64,000 nucleotides of DNA from Brumicola pallidula DSM 14239 = ACAM 615. Its GTDB lineage: Bacteria > Pseudomonadota > Gammaproteobacteria > Enterobacterales > Alteromonadaceae. Position 1 is the stretch's first letter, and each line of letters starts with the position of its first letter. The position numbers and the translations under genes are program-made. The stretch is from positions 1 to 64,000 of the forward strand of contig NZ_AUAV01000016.1 of the NCBI RefSeq assembly GCF_000428905.1, given 5' to 3'. Below are positions 16,661 to 25,835 of this stretch, piece by piece. The notes below the pieces were generated by a model, which worked only from the letters and a program-made list of their open reading frames with translations, made no database searches and was not told the origin of the DNA.

Positions 16661-18178
16661 CTAAGCCACCTGTGCGTTTTTCTCATCATTTAATAGTGCC
16701 ATAACATGTTGAGATAAATCGGACTGTTGAACAGGGGTTAAGCGAAGCCCCATTTTTGTCCGTCGCCATAGTATATCGTCAGCTGTCATTGCCCATTCGT
16801 TATTAACCAAATAGTTAACCTCTTTGTTAAATAAGCCTGCACCGAAATCTTCGCCCATGTCATCTAGCGAACAAACACCGTGTAAAAGCGTGTATGAATG
16901 CGTGCCGTAGGTACGGACATATCTTTTAAGTAATGACCTTGGAAGAAATGTGTAAGCTAGCTCTAAGGTGTCAAGTAATGAGTCTTGGCTGTCAAAATCA
17001 CCACCAGGGATCGGAGCATCTTTTGTCCATGGAGCCGTTGCTTTAGGAAAATATTTACAAATCTGTGTAACTGCAGATTCTGATAGTTTTCTGTAGGTTG
17101 TAATTTTTCCGCCGTATACAGACAATAATGGTGCTTTTCCCTGCTCATGTTCCAATTCTAAGGTGTAGTCCCTCGTAATAGCATCAGGAGAGCTGGATTC
17201 ATCATCCAGTAACGGCCTTACACCACTGAAAGAATGCAACACATCTGCAGCTGAGATCTTCTTTTTAAAGTGCTTGTTAACAATATCTACTAAGTATTCA
17301 GTTTCCTCGTCACTTATTTTCGCCTCTAAGGGATTACCCGTGTACTCTACATCTGTAGTGCCGACTAACGAATAATCATCTTCATATGGGAGCACGAAAA
17401 CGATACGTTTATCTTCATTTTGCAGAATATAAGCTTGGTCATCATTGTGAATTTTAGGCACTACAAAGTGGCTACCCTTGATCAGGCGAATGTTCTTCGG
17501 GCTTTTCTTTTTGAGTGCGGTGTCGAAAAAGTTTTTCACCCACGGACCTGCTGCATTTATAATGGCTTTTGCTTTAATATTTGTAATATCACCGGTAAGC
17601 GTGTTCTCTAACGAAATTTCCCACTGGTCATTACTCCGTTTCGCAGACACACACTGTGTGCGGGTAAGAATAGTTGCCCCTTTACTCTGAGCGTCAACGG
17701 CATTGAGGGTCACTAATCGAGCGTCATCGACCCAGCCGTCAGAATACTCAAACCCCTTATTGATTTGGGAAACCATCGGGCTCTGGTCAGTAAACCTGAC
17801 GCCACGTGAGCCTTTTAATACATTACGCTTGGCTAAATTATCGTATAAGAATAGGCCCATTCTTATCATCCATGCTGGTCTTAAATGCGGCCGATGTGGC
17901 AATATGAAGCGCATTGGCCACATAATATGTGGTGCTTTCTTCAATAAGATTTCTCGCTCCGCTAGCGCTTGTTTAACAAGTCCGAATTCATAATGCTCTA
18001 AGTATCTCAGTCCACCATGTATTAGCTTACTGCTATTAGAGGAAGTTGCCGACGCAAGATCTGCCTTTTCACAAAGCAATACTTTTAGGCCTCGACCTGC
18101 AGCATCTACTGTGATCCCTGTTCCATTTACGCCGCCACCAATGACGACTAAGTCATACTCTTCGTGTGTTGTTCTCAT
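16661..18178 (-). CDS. glpD: Aerobic glycerol-3-phosphate dehydrogenase
   Basis: 505 residues from the ATG at 18178, preceded by AAAAGGT at good spacing. The open frame extends to 18331 but that part covers the promoter and operator-like sequences, so the longer form is rejected. FAD-binding VVIGGGVNGTGITVDAAGRG lies at the N-terminus, followed by ATSSNSSKLIHGGLRYLE and later FSGVRPLLDD and SVYGGKITTYRKL. It oxidises glycerol-3-phosphate to dihydroxyacetone phosphate at the inner membrane and passes electrons to ubiquinone. It is downstream of glpR on the same strand and works with glpK and the glycerol ABC importer. Confidence 0.95.
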   Translation of the reverse strand: MRTTHEEYDLVVIGGGVNGTGITVDAAGRGLKVLLCEKADLASATSSNSSKLIHGGLRYLEHYEFGLVKQALAEREILLKKAPHIMWPMRFILPHRPHLRPAWMIRMGLFLYDNLAKRNVLKGSRGVRFTDQSPMVSQINKGFEYSDGWVDDARLVTLNAVDAQSKGATILTRTQCVSAKRSNDQWEISLENTLTGDITNIKAKAIINAAGPWVKNFFDTALKKKSPKNIRLIKGSHFVVPKIHNDDQAYILQNEDKRIVFVLPYEDDYSLVGTTDVEYTGNPLEAKISDEETEYLVDIVNKHFKKKISAADVLHSFSGVRPLLDDESSSPDAITRDYTLELEHEQGKAPLLSVYGGKITTYRKLSESAVTQICKYFPKATAPWTKDAPIPGGDFDSQDSLLDTLELAYTFLPRSLLKRYVRTYGTHSYTLLHGVCSLDDMGEDFGAGLFNKEVNYLVNNEWAMTADDILWRRTKMGLRLTPVQQSDLSQHVMALLNDEKNAQVA

Positions 18179-18264
18179 TTGCATACCTTTTAATTTTGAA
18201 AAAACAAGGTCCATCTGAAGCTTGACTGCTTGTTCTTTTAATGTTCTTTTTAATAATGTATCAC

Positions 18265-18300
18265 TCATTAACGAATATATACAAACATTTTCGAACATTA
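18265..18300 (-). promoter_or_regulatory. GlpR operator-like sites upstream of glpD
   Basis: On the - strand this region reads TAATGTTCGAAAATGTTTG, then TATATTCGTTAATG. The first contains the left half and centre of the GlpR consensus (ATGTTCGATAACGAACAT). The same half-site words occur in the glpR-glpK intergenic region, supporting common control by GlpR. Confidence 0.55.
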
Positions 18301-18359
18301 TAAGGTGATGCCGGTGAAGATTAAACTTCATATAACAATAAGCGGCGGTTTGTGGCTAG

Positions 18360-19118
18360 TTAAACTAGGTGTAGATTAACGTCATGGCTGGTAAGAATTG
18401 CCTGAATACTTTCTGGTGGTTTGCTGTCGGTTATAAAATCATGCGCTTGATTGATATTGCCCAGACGCACCATGGCATAGCGACCAAACTTTGAACTGTC
18501 AGCAGCTAACAATACTCTTCGCGAGTTTTTGATAATGGCTTGGGCAACCTTCACCTCGCGAAAATCAAAGTCTAGCAGGGAGCCGTCGTCCTCGATACCA
18601 CTGATACCTATAATGCCGAAGTCCATCCTAAATTGATTAATGAACTCTTCAGTGGCTTCACCGATGACGCCGCCGTCTCGATAACGTACTTCGCCGCCTG
18701 CAATTAACACCGAAAAGTCTTTTTTTGCGCCCAAAATCCTAGCCACATTTAAATTATTTGTCACTACTTGCAAGTTTTCATGATGTAACAATGCCTTTGC
18801 AATTGTTTCTGTAGTCGTTCCAATGTTAATGAACAACGAAGAACCATTGGGTATCATCTTAACAAGATGCGCGGCTATTTTTTCTTTGGCCTTTAGGTCC
18901 GTGATCTGTCTTGTATGATAAGAGGTGTTTTCTATGCTAGAAATAGGGCCGGCACCTCCGTGATGACGCCGTAGTTTTTGATTATCAGCTAAATACGATA
19001 AGTCGCGTCTTATGGTCTGTGGAGTTACTTTAAAATGTGCCACTAGCTCTTCAATAGCCACAGAGCCTCTTTCTTTAAGAAGTGCCAAAATCGATTTATG
19101 TCGATGATCTTGCGTCAT
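18360..19118 (-). CDS. glpR: DeoR-family glycerol-3-phosphate repressor
   Basis: 252 residues from the ATG at 19118, which has GAGGTAAGG immediately upstream; an earlier in-frame start at 19172 lacks this. The N-terminal DeoR helix-turn-helix reads SILALLKERGSVAIEELVAHF, then TPQTIRRDLSYLAD and RRHHGGA. The sugar-phosphate sensor domain follows (FINIGTTTETIAKALL, VLIAGGEVRYRDGGVIG, GISGIEDDGSLLDFD, LLAADSSKFG). It lies between glpD and the divergent glpK, with operator-like sequences in both flanking regions, so it should repress the glycerol genes until glycerol-3-phosphate accumulates. Confidence 0.93.
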   Translation of the reverse strand: MTQDHRHKSILALLKERGSVAIEELVAHFKVTPQTIRRDLSYLADNQKLRRHHGGAGPISSIENTSYHTRQITDLKAKEKIAAHLVKMIPNGSSLFINIGTTTETIAKALLHHENLQVVTNNLNVARILGAKKDFSVLIAGGEVRYRDGGVIGEATEEFINQFRMDFGIIGISGIEDDGSLLDFDFREVKVAQAIIKNSRRVLLAADSSKFGRYAMVRLGNINQAHDFITDSKPPESIQAILTSHDVNLHLV

Positions 19119-19230
19119 CCTTACCTCAGTTGTTGTAATACCCGAGCACAGTATAAGTGAAATTTGATCCAAATAAAATTGTTAGCAAAATCAATTAAGT
19201 ATACATTTATAGTGAACTAATAGGTAATTA

Positions 19231-19301
19231 ATGTTCGTTCATGTTTGATTATGAACGTTAAAACCGTGTATAAATAACGTTAACGAACATATTCGAATAT
19301 T
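19231..19301 (+). promoter_or_regulatory. GlpR operator cluster between glpR and glpK
   Basis: ATGTTCGTTCATG at 19231-19243 matches the left half of the GlpR consensus. AATAACGTTAACGAACAT at 19273-19290 matches about 13 of 18 positions including the full right half. CGAACATATTCGAATATT (19284-19301) overlaps it with further half-sites. The cluster ends 22 bases before the glpK ATG, where binding would block transcription. Confidence 0.6.
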
Positions 19302-19322
19302 AATTTTAGGTAAACGTAATTC

Positions 19323-20804
19323 ATGGCTTATTATATTCTTTCTATCGACCAAGGAACAACCAGTTCTCGCAGTATATTGTTTGACCTGCAGGGCAATATT
19401 GTACACGTTGAACAACAAGAGTTTGAACAGTATTTTCCAGAGGATGGCCGTGTTGAGCATAAGCCCGATGATATCTGGCAGTCGGTTTTAAATACGACTA
19501 AAGCGGTGGTTGAAAAAATTGACGCTAAGCAAGACAAAGTCATCGCTATCGGGATTGCTAATCAACGTGAAACAACCTTGGTATGGGATAGAAAGACCGG
19601 GGAGCCAATTTACAATGCTATCGTTTGGCAAGACAGGCGAACGAGTGTCATGTGCGAGGGCTTAAAAGCGTTAGGCAAAGAAGAGATGATCCGTCGCAAG
19701 ACGGGTCTATTGATTGACCCTTATTTTTCAGCAACTAAAATTAGTTGGATTTTAAATGAGGTGCCAGGTGCGAAAGAAAGAGCGCACCGTGGGGAGCTGG
19801 TATTTGGTACCGTAGACAGCTATTTATTGTGGAAGCTGACCGGTGGCGAAGAACATCGCACGGATGCAACCAACGCATCTAGAACAATGTTGTTTAATAT
19901 TCATACCCAAACTTGGGATGACGAACTATTAGAGCTATTTGACATTTCCAAAGCCATGCTGCCTGAAGTAATGGACTCGTCTGACTATTTTGGCGTGTGC
20001 GAGTCACATTACTTGGGATATGGAGTACCAATTTTAGGCGTTGCTGGTGATCAGCAAGCGGCTTTGTTCGGTCAAACATGCTTTAGAGAAGGCATGGCGA
20101 AGAGTACTTATGGAACTGGCTGTTTTATGATGCTCAATACAGGTAAAAACGCGTTAGTATCAGAAAATAGGCTGCTAAGCACGGTAGCATACCGACTAAA
20201 TGGCGTGCCCACTTATGCATTAGAAGGCAGCATATTTGTCGCCGGTGCGACTATTCAGTGGTTACGTGATGGACTGCAATTAATTAAAAAAGCCGGTGAG
20301 TCGGAATCCCTCGCTAAACAAACATCCTTAGAACACGGTGTTTATATGGTACCTGCATTTACAGGGTTAGGAGCGCCGTATTGGGATCCGAATGCGCGAG
20401 GTGCCATTTTTGGACTAACTAGAGACACCGGTATTAAAGAGATAGTGACAGCAGGTTTGCAGTCAGTTTGTTTTCAGACAAAAGACTTACAAAAAGCAAT
20501 GGAGGCTGATGGCGAGCGTCCAGATGTTTTACGTGTTGATGGCGGAATGGTTGCCAACGGATGGTTGATGCAATTTTTGTCTGATATTTTGGGTGCGACA
20601 GTAGATCGATCAACCGTAAGTGAGACGACCGCATTAGGAGTAGCTTACTTAGCCGGTCTGAAGGCCGGTGTATTTGAATCACTTGAAGCACTTGAAAAAA
20701 ATTGGCAATGTGAAGTGCGATATACACCCGCAATGACAAAAGAAAAAAGAGATGGATTTTATAAAGACTGGTGTAAATCGGTCCGTAAAGTACAAAGTCA
20801 ATAA
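19323..20804 (+). CDS. glpK: Glycerol kinase
   Basis: 493 residues, normal family length. FGGY-kinase motifs are in place: [15 protein letters not shown] at the N-terminus, [47 protein letters not shown] and the C-terminal [18 protein letters not shown]. It traps incoming glycerol as glycerol-3-phosphate, the substrate of GlpD and inducer for GlpR. No glpF facilitator gene is present; glycerol uptake is probably by the ABC importer encoded at 24740-30894. Divergent from glpR across the operator region. Confidence 0.97.
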   Translation: MAYYILSIDQGTTSSRSILFDLQGNIVHVEQQEFEQYFPEDGRVEHKPDDIWQSVLNTTKAVVEKIDAKQDKVIAIGIANQRETTLVWDRKTGEPIYNAIVWQDRRTSVMCEGLKALGKEEMIRRKTGLLIDPYFSATKISWILNEVPGAKERAHRGELVFGTVDSYLLWKLTGGEEHRTDATNASRTMLFNIHTQTWDDELLELFDISKAMLPEVMDSSDYFGVCESHYLGYGVPILGVAGDQQAALFGQTCFREGMAKSTYGTGCFMMLNTGKNALVSENRLLSTVAYRLNGVPTYALEGSIFVAGATIQWLRDGLQLIKKAGESESLAKQTSLEHGVYMVPAFTGLGAPYWDPNARGAIFGLTRDTGIKEIVTAGLQSVCFQTKDLQKAMEADGERPDVLRVDGGMVANGWLMQFLSDILGATVDRSTVSETTALGVAYLAGLKAGVFESLEALEKNWQCEVRYTPAMTKEKRDGFYKDWCKSVRKVQSQ

Positions 20805-21184
20805 TGCTTGGCTGCTGCGTTTGCTATTCAGTGAGCGCATCGAATTTAACGCTTTCCTTGTTTTTTGTAATGCGTTAATCACTCCAACAGTCGCTATTTA
20901 GCGATGTGTATACTTCATATTGTTTATACTTTATGTTGTGCACACTTTATGTTGTTTATACCTTATAAAAAAAAGCCAAACCGCATCTTTTAAATCAACT
21001 TACACTAATGATGGCAATTGCAATTGCAATTGATTTTGCATTACAATTGTCGTTCTAAATCACCTACGATATCAGGGACGTGTGTTCGGTTTTCCTTGAG
21101 AGCGTATTAGTGCAAGTGTGATAAAACCAATAAACCATGAAAATAAGTCACGTGTGATTGGTTGTGCGGGAGAGAAGGCGTTAC
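20805..21184. other. Gap between glpK and the extra GlpS paralog
   Basis: No gene seen. The notable structure is a run of overlapping CAATTG words around 21014-21033 (GCAATTGCAATTGCAATTG), with another CAATTG at 21045-21050. This self-complementary array may be an operator. No sigma-54 -24/-12 match was found here, unlike the promoter of the second glycerol operon. Confidence 0.35.
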
Positions 21185-22282
21185 ATGACAATTCAGCTAT
21201 CAAACGTGTCCCTTCGAACAGATAAGGGCCAAGTATTAAGTGATATTAATTTAACCTTCGAGTCTGGTTCGATAAATATATTACTGGGGATGCGCGGCAT
21301 AGCCAGCGGTAAAACGAGCCTACTGAGGGTGATCGCGGGATTAGAAATGTCGCATACCGGCAGCGTGCTTTTTGATAAGGTTGATATCACTAAACTATCA
21401 GTACAGATGCGAAACGTTGCTTTTGTTCACCAACAATTTATCAACTACACGCACTTAACGGTAAGAGAGAACATTGGATCTCCTTTGTATGTTGCTAAGT
21501 TGTCAGCTACAGACGTCAAATCTAAAGTCGACGCTATTGCTAAACAGCTCAATATTGATGGTTGCCTAGAGCGGTTTCCTAGTGAGTTATCCGGTGGGCA
21601 ATTACAGAGAACGGCTTTGGCTCGGGCTCTTGTAAAAGATGCTAGAGTTATTCTATTGGATGAGCCCCTGCTAAATCTCGATTATAAATTAAGAGAAGCA
21701 CTCAGATATGAGATAAGAGACCTGCTGAAAAAAACCGGTACAATTGCGGTTTATGCGACCAACGATCCCAACGAAGCTCTTGCCTTAGGAGGAAAAGTAT
21801 TTTTACTTGATGAAGGTAAACTTATTCAGGAGGGGGAAGTGTCAAACGTTTACAGAGAACCGGTTAATATAAAGGCGGCACGCATATTAAATGATCCTGA
21901 AATTAATTTGTTTAAAGGGCTTATTAACGAAAATGAGGTGGTCTTTGGTTCCGAATTATATTTTCCAAAAAGTTCGCGTTTTTCTAAATTAAGAAAGGGC
22001 CAGTATACTTTTGGCATTAAGCCATCGCATTTGAGCTTGCTACCCTCGCATGATGATGATTTTGAGTTTTCAATGCATGTTGAGCTCGCGGAAATAAGTG
22101 GTGCAGAGACTTTTTTACACATTGCTAATCGTCATCTAAATTTTCTGGTACATCTTCCCGGTGTGCATGCATACAAGATCGATGCGCCTATCAAAATCTA
22201 CCTTCCGATCCTTAAGATGTTTGTCTTCGATGAAACGAAACACGCTATCATGTTCCCTATAAACGTATCTTTGCCAGCTTAA
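21185..22282 (+). CDS. Extra GlpS-like ABC ATPase with altered Walker A
   Basis: 365 residues from the ATG at 21185 (AGAAGG upstream). It is a paralog of the GlpS ATPase encoded at 24740: same order of an ABC domain (about 1-235) and C-terminal TOBE-like domain, with long shared blocks such as VHQQFINYTHLTVRENI, LSGGQLQRTALARALVKD, ILLDEPLLNLDYKLREAL and AEISGAETFLHI. The Walker A region reads LLGMRGIASGKTS where GlpS has LLGRTLAGKTT: two residues longer, with Arg where GxxxxGK needs Gly. The switch-histidine position is Asn (YATND). It may be a divergent or regulatory subunit rather than an active ATPase. It follows glpK by 380 bases. Confidence 0.85.
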   Translation: MTIQLSNVSLRTDKGQVLSDINLTFESGSINILLGMRGIASGKTSLLRVIAGLEMSHTGSVLFDKVDITKLSVQMRNVAFVHQQFINYTHLTVRENIGSPLYVAKLSATDVKSKVDAIAKQLNIDGCLERFPSELSGGQLQRTALARALVKDARVILLDEPLLNLDYKLREALRYEIRDLLKKTGTIAVYATNDPNEALALGGKVFLLDEGKLIQEGEVSNVYREPVNIKAARILNDPEINLFKGLINENEVVFGSELYFPKSSRFSKLRKGQYTFGIKPSHLSLLPSHDDDFEFSMHVELAEISGAETFLHIANRHLNFLVHLPGVHAYKIDAPIKIYLPILKMFVFDETKHAIMFPINVSLPA

Positions 22283-22312
22283 ACCAAGCAAGGGCAGGTT
22301 AGTGCTTATATT

Positions 22313-24199
22313 TTACTTGATAACATCAGCATTCTTAAGCCTCTTATACACTGTATTTCGACTAACGCTCAGCAGTCTTGCTGTCTTTGAAATATTCTGA
22401 TGGGTATCATTGTATACACGAATGGTTTCGTTCAAAGGATCGCTTTCTGGTTCTTGTGATGCTTGCGATCGACGTTTTGTTTGCAACAGAGTAGTCGCTG
22501 GCAAGGATGAAGTCGTATTCAGATCCGCAAAAAAATCATCTGGTAGGTGCCATTCTTGGATCATGCCCTCGTCGCACATGGCGAGAGCAATTTGAATAAC
22601 ACTGACTAGTTGCCTCACATTTCCTGGCCACGGGTGATTATAAAATAATTCAATTACACGGGGGCTTAATTGAGCCGGTTGATGTTGCTCTTTATACATC
22701 TGATTTATTTTAGAGAATAACTGGATCTTGTCCGCTCGCTCACGTAAAGGAGGAAGCTCAATATTGAGTCCACTCACCCGATAATATAAGTCCTGTCTAA
22801 ATAGACCGTTTGCCACATTTTCACGCAGACTTTTGTTAGTGGCAGAAATGAGTTTTATATCCACTGGGTAACTTTGACTCGAGCCTAAAGGCGTGACACT
22901 TCGTTCCTGCAATACTCGTAATAACCGACCCTGAAGCTTGAGCGGCATTTCGCCTATTTCATCTAAAAACAGGGTGCCGGTATTCGCGTTTCTTATGAGC
23001 CCTGGAGCACCTTTTTCACTGGCACCGGTAAAAGCACCTTTAACATATCCAAATAACTCTGACTCAGCGAGTTCGCTAGGAATAGCAGCACAATTAACCG
23101 CAACCAATGGACATCGCTTACGATCACTAAATTGATGTAAAGCCTTGACGAAAACTTCTTTACCGACGCCTGTCTCACCATGGATCAGTATCGGAATGTC
23201 TTTATCAATGACTCGTTTAGCTTGCTCTACACAGCGTTCAATACGCTCATCGCCAGAGGAAAAGTCATCCAATGCAATAAAATTTTTGTCTGTCTTAGGT
23301 AATGCTTTCTTCTCAAAATTCGGTGTTTGAATTGAAATAACAGATGGGCTTTTAACAATGGCATGCATACGATATTTACCGATTGCCTGAAAACAAACAG
23401 GCACTTGATCAGGTAGGTTTTTAATATCATTTAATGACATATCAAAAATAGAACTTACGTCAACCAAAGCCAGCTGCGTATTTAAGATAAGCTCCGCTCG
23501 TTTATTCGCAGAGATGATCACACCGTCTTCGTTAAACGCGATTAAGCCGGACCATTGGCTATCTAAGTTGTCGGCATTAGTATTAAAGGATGCTAGATAA
23601 TTGGTTTTACCAAATTGCGATACGATTAAGCGATTCTCAATTCCTTGGGCCATTAGCTTTACCATTCCAAATGTATGAGCTTGCGGTAGGTAGGCATCGC
23701 TAGATACGTCAAGTACCCCAATTAACTTGCGATTAGCATCATATATAGGACAAGCTGAACCGATCATAAATCGGTAAGTGCGAAAATAGTGTTCGTCGCG
23801 TTGCACTTGAACAGCATCACCACTCTCTAATACGGTTCCAATTGAGTTGGTACCCAAGTGATTTTCTGTCCAATTAACACCTTTTTGAAATACGGGAGAA
23901 TTTTGCTTAGTAAGAAATCGCGGTTTGCCCCAGCGATTTAAGGCATTGCCATGACTATCGGCTAACAGGATAAGACATTGTGTGTTGGATAAAATATTTT
24001 CGTAGTACGGCAATACTTCCGAATGAGTTGTATCTATGAGGCCTTTGTATTCTTCGTTTAGCAGTTCTTGATCATAACGAGGCAGTTGCTTCACATCAGG
24101 CTGACCGGACTGGTGCAAACCAAGCTGCTCACAACGTGTCCAAGACTGCTTAATAATCTGGCTAAGATCAGATGCCTTCTCTTTCGGGTCTATCGCCAT
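22313..24199 (-). CDS. Sigma-54 enhancer-binding regulator, AcoR-like
   Basis: 628 residues. An N-terminal GAF-type sensor region (about 50-200) is followed by a short PAS-like section, a sigma-54 activator AAA+ domain (Walker A HGETGVGKE, the sigma-54 contact loop GAFTGA, Walker B GTLFLDEIGEM, ATNKSLRE, RQDLYYRVSGLNIELPPLRER) and a Fis-type helix-turn-helix at the C-terminus (NISKTARLLSVSRNTVYKRLK). All motifs for open-complex formation are intact. It is divergent from the glpS operon, whose upstream region holds clustered TGTTCA/TGAACA half-sites and a -24/-12 promoter. It is therefore the likely activator of glycerol uptake, responding to glycerol or a related polyol/alcohol. Confidence 0.92.
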   Translation of the reverse strand: MAIDPKEKASDLSQIIKQSWTRCEQLGLHQSGQPDVKQLPRYDQELLNEEYKGLIDTTHSEVLPYYENILSNTQCLILLADSHGNALNRWGKPRFLTKQNSPVFQKGVNWTENHLGTNSIGTVLESGDAVQVQRDEHYFRTYRFMIGSACPIYDANRKLIGVLDVSSDAYLPQAHTFGMVKLMAQGIENRLIVSQFGKTNYLASFNTNADNLDSQWSGLIAFNEDGVIISANKRAELILNTQLALVDVSSIFDMSLNDIKNLPDQVPVCFQAIGKYRMHAIVKSPSVISIQTPNFEKKALPKTDKNFIALDDFSSGDERIERCVEQAKRVIDKDIPILIHGETGVGKEVFVKALHQFSDRKRCPLVAVNCAAIPSELAESELFGYVKGAFTGASEKGAPGLIRNANTGTLFLDEIGEMPLKLQGRLLRVLQERSVTPLGSSQSYPVDIKLISATNKSLRENVANGLFRQDLYYRVSGLNIELPPLRERADKIQLFSKINQMYKEQHQPAQLSPRVIELFYNHPWPGNVRQLVSVIQIALAMCDEGMIQEWHLPDDFFADLNTTSSLPATTLLQTKRRSQASQEPESDPLNETIRVYNDTHQNISKTARLLSVSRNTVYKRLKNADVIK

Positions 24200-24484
24200 T
24201 TAATACCTTTTTGCTGTTGTTATTTTAATAGCCACGGCTGTACAAATCATTAACATTTATGTTCCTAAAAGTAGAATATCCCATGTTGCAACGCCGACTA
24301 TACATGCTAAACACATGTTAACACTGTTGTTCACATTAAATCATCCTCTGAAATTTATGCTTTTAACAATAATAAATCCCCGTTCAAATTATCTATTTAT
24401 TACAGCTACTTATACCTAAAATTGAATATAAAAAGTATTTTAATATTTTTACATTGCTGTAACAAATATATTACACAATAATAC

Positions 24485-24555
24485 TGTTCATTAAAATGTG
24501 CTCATATTGAACACTAATTTGAACAGTTTTGTGTTCACGTTGAACAGTATGAACA
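24485..24555. promoter_or_regulatory. Upstream activating sites for the sigma-54 regulator
   Basis: Six half-sites lie in 71 bases: TGTTCA at 24485 and 24532; TGAACA at 24508, 24520, 24541 and 24550. The pair at 24532-24546 forms the palindrome TGTTCACGTTGAACA. A further TGTTCA (24328) and TGTTAACA (24316) lie upstream. AcoR-type activators bind TGT-N-ACA dyads, and the cluster sits about 95-165 bases upstream of the -24 element, a normal enhancer distance. It is shared by the divergent regulator gene. Confidence 0.6.
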
Positions 24556-24647
24556 AAATTAAAAAGTGCTTGAGAAGATGGGTTAAAGCCTCTGTAATAC
24601 CTGCCAAATAAAGGTTATTCGTATATTTATAATATATTACTAAACGT

Positions 24648-24664
24648 TGGCACCTTATATGCTA
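24648..24664 (+). promoter_or_regulatory. Sigma-54 (-24/-12) promoter of the glycerol ABC operon
   Basis: TTGGCACCTTATATGCTA contains TGGCAC with the diagnostic GG (24649-24650) and GC (24661-24662) separated by exactly 10 bases, matching the RpoN consensus TGGCAC-N5-TTGCW except for A in place of the first T of TTGC. The glpS ATG lies 78 bases downstream. An activator gene and enhancer-like repeats are directly upstream. Confidence 0.7.
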
Positions 24665-24739
24665 GTCGTTTACATATCATTAACTCTTGGTCGTAAGTCA
24701 TTCTCACTACCGACCGATTTTCAGGGAGCGTTGTAAGTA

Positions 24740-25834
24740 ATGTCGCTAGTTTTAGACAACATAAGCCACACAGTTAACGGTGAATCTTTTTTGAGTAATA
24801 TCAATCTCACTCTGGAAAGTGGCTCATTTAATGTTTTGTTAGGGCGAACATTAGCGGGCAAAACTACGTTGATGAGATTGATTGCAGGTCTCGATAAATC
24901 AACCGAAGGAAAAGTTATTTTACATGGTAAAGACTTAACCGATGTCAAAATTCAAGAACGAAATGTCTCTATGGTTTACCAACAGTTTGTCAACTACCCA
25001 AATCTAACCGTCAGAGAAAATATTGCGTCGCCACTGCGCATTGCTAAAGTAAAAGGCAGTGAGATTGCAAAGCGTGTGCAAGAAACGGCGGCAATACTTC
25101 AAATAGAGCCGTTCCTAGATCGTTTCCCGCTCGAATTGTCTGGTGGTCAACAACAGCGTACGTCGATGGCCAGAGCCTTAGTAAAAGATGCAAGTATTAT
25201 ATTATTTGATGAACCTCTTGTTAACCTCGACTATAAATTACGAGAAGAATTGAGATCTGAATTAAGAGGCCTGTTCAAAGAACGCAATGCAATTGCAATC
25301 TATGCGACTACTGAACCACATGAAGCTATGGCATTAGGCGGGAATACCACATTGCTGCATGAAGGAAGAGTAATACAAAGTGGCGCAGCAACTCATATAT
25401 ATCGTCATCCCGATACGATGGAAGCAGCTTCCTTATATAGCGAACCGACAATAAATTTAATTAAAGGGCGTGTGACTGATAGTGGCGTATCGCTAGAAAA
25501 TAGAGTGCATTTTGCAATGAGAGCTGAACTCGAAGGCCTGCCCAACGGAGACTATATGTTTGGTGTTTTGCCTAGTCATATCGGCTTAGCGCCGAACAAT
25601 GATGATGACCTCGAATTAAACATGACCGTTGAGTTAGCCGAAATAAGTGGTTCTGAAACCTATATGCACGTTCATAATGCGCATTTCGAACTGATTATTC
25701 AGCTCAATGGTATTCATGATTATCACACTGAAGTGCCTGTTAAAGTGTATTTGCCGACACATAAACTCTTCGTGTTTGACTTAACTGGTAAGACGATACA
25801 AGTACCCTCGTCTATACAAAAAGGAGCCTCATAG
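24740..25834 (+). CDS. glpS: Glycerol ABC importer ATPase GlpS
   Basis: 364 residues: ABC domain (Walker A LLGRTLAGKTT, Q-loop YQQFVNYPNLTVREN, signature LSGGQQQRTSMARAL, Walker B IILFDEPLVNLD) and a C-terminal TOBE-like domain. The switch His is replaced (YATTEPHEAM). In the GlpSTPQV glycerol transporters known from Rhizobium, GlpS and GlpT form a heterodimeric motor; here GlpS supplies the intact LSGGQ and GlpT the intact Walker A plus switch His, so one composite site is complete. First gene of the operon, one base before glpT, behind the sigma-54 promoter. Confidence 0.9.
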   Translation: MSLVLDNISHTVNGESFLSNINLTLESGSFNVLLGRTLAGKTTLMRLIAGLDKSTEGKVILHGKDLTDVKIQERNVSMVYQQFVNYPNLTVRENIASPLRIAKVKGSEIAKRVQETAAILQIEPFLDRFPLELSGGQQQRTSMARALVKDASIILFDEPLVNLDYKLREELRSELRGLFKERNAIAIYATTEPHEAMALGGNTTLLHEGRVIQSGAATHIYRHPDTMEAASLYSEPTINLIKGRVTDSGVSLENRVHFAMRAELEGLPNGDYMFGVLPSHIGLAPNNDDDLELNMTVELAEISGSETYMHVHNAHFELIIQLNGIHDYHTEVPVKVYLPTHKLFVFDLTGKTIQVPSSIQKGAS

Positions 25835-25835
25835 C

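Noticed and set aside
16661-18331. 556-residue GlpD starting at 18331
   Set aside because: The extra 51 residues lie over GlpR-like operator sequences and lack resemblance to GlpD; the ATG at 18178 has a proper ribosome site.
20805-21184. Second sigma-54 promoter before the GlpS paralog
   Set aside because: Candidate GG words were checked for GC ten bases downstream and none fitted.
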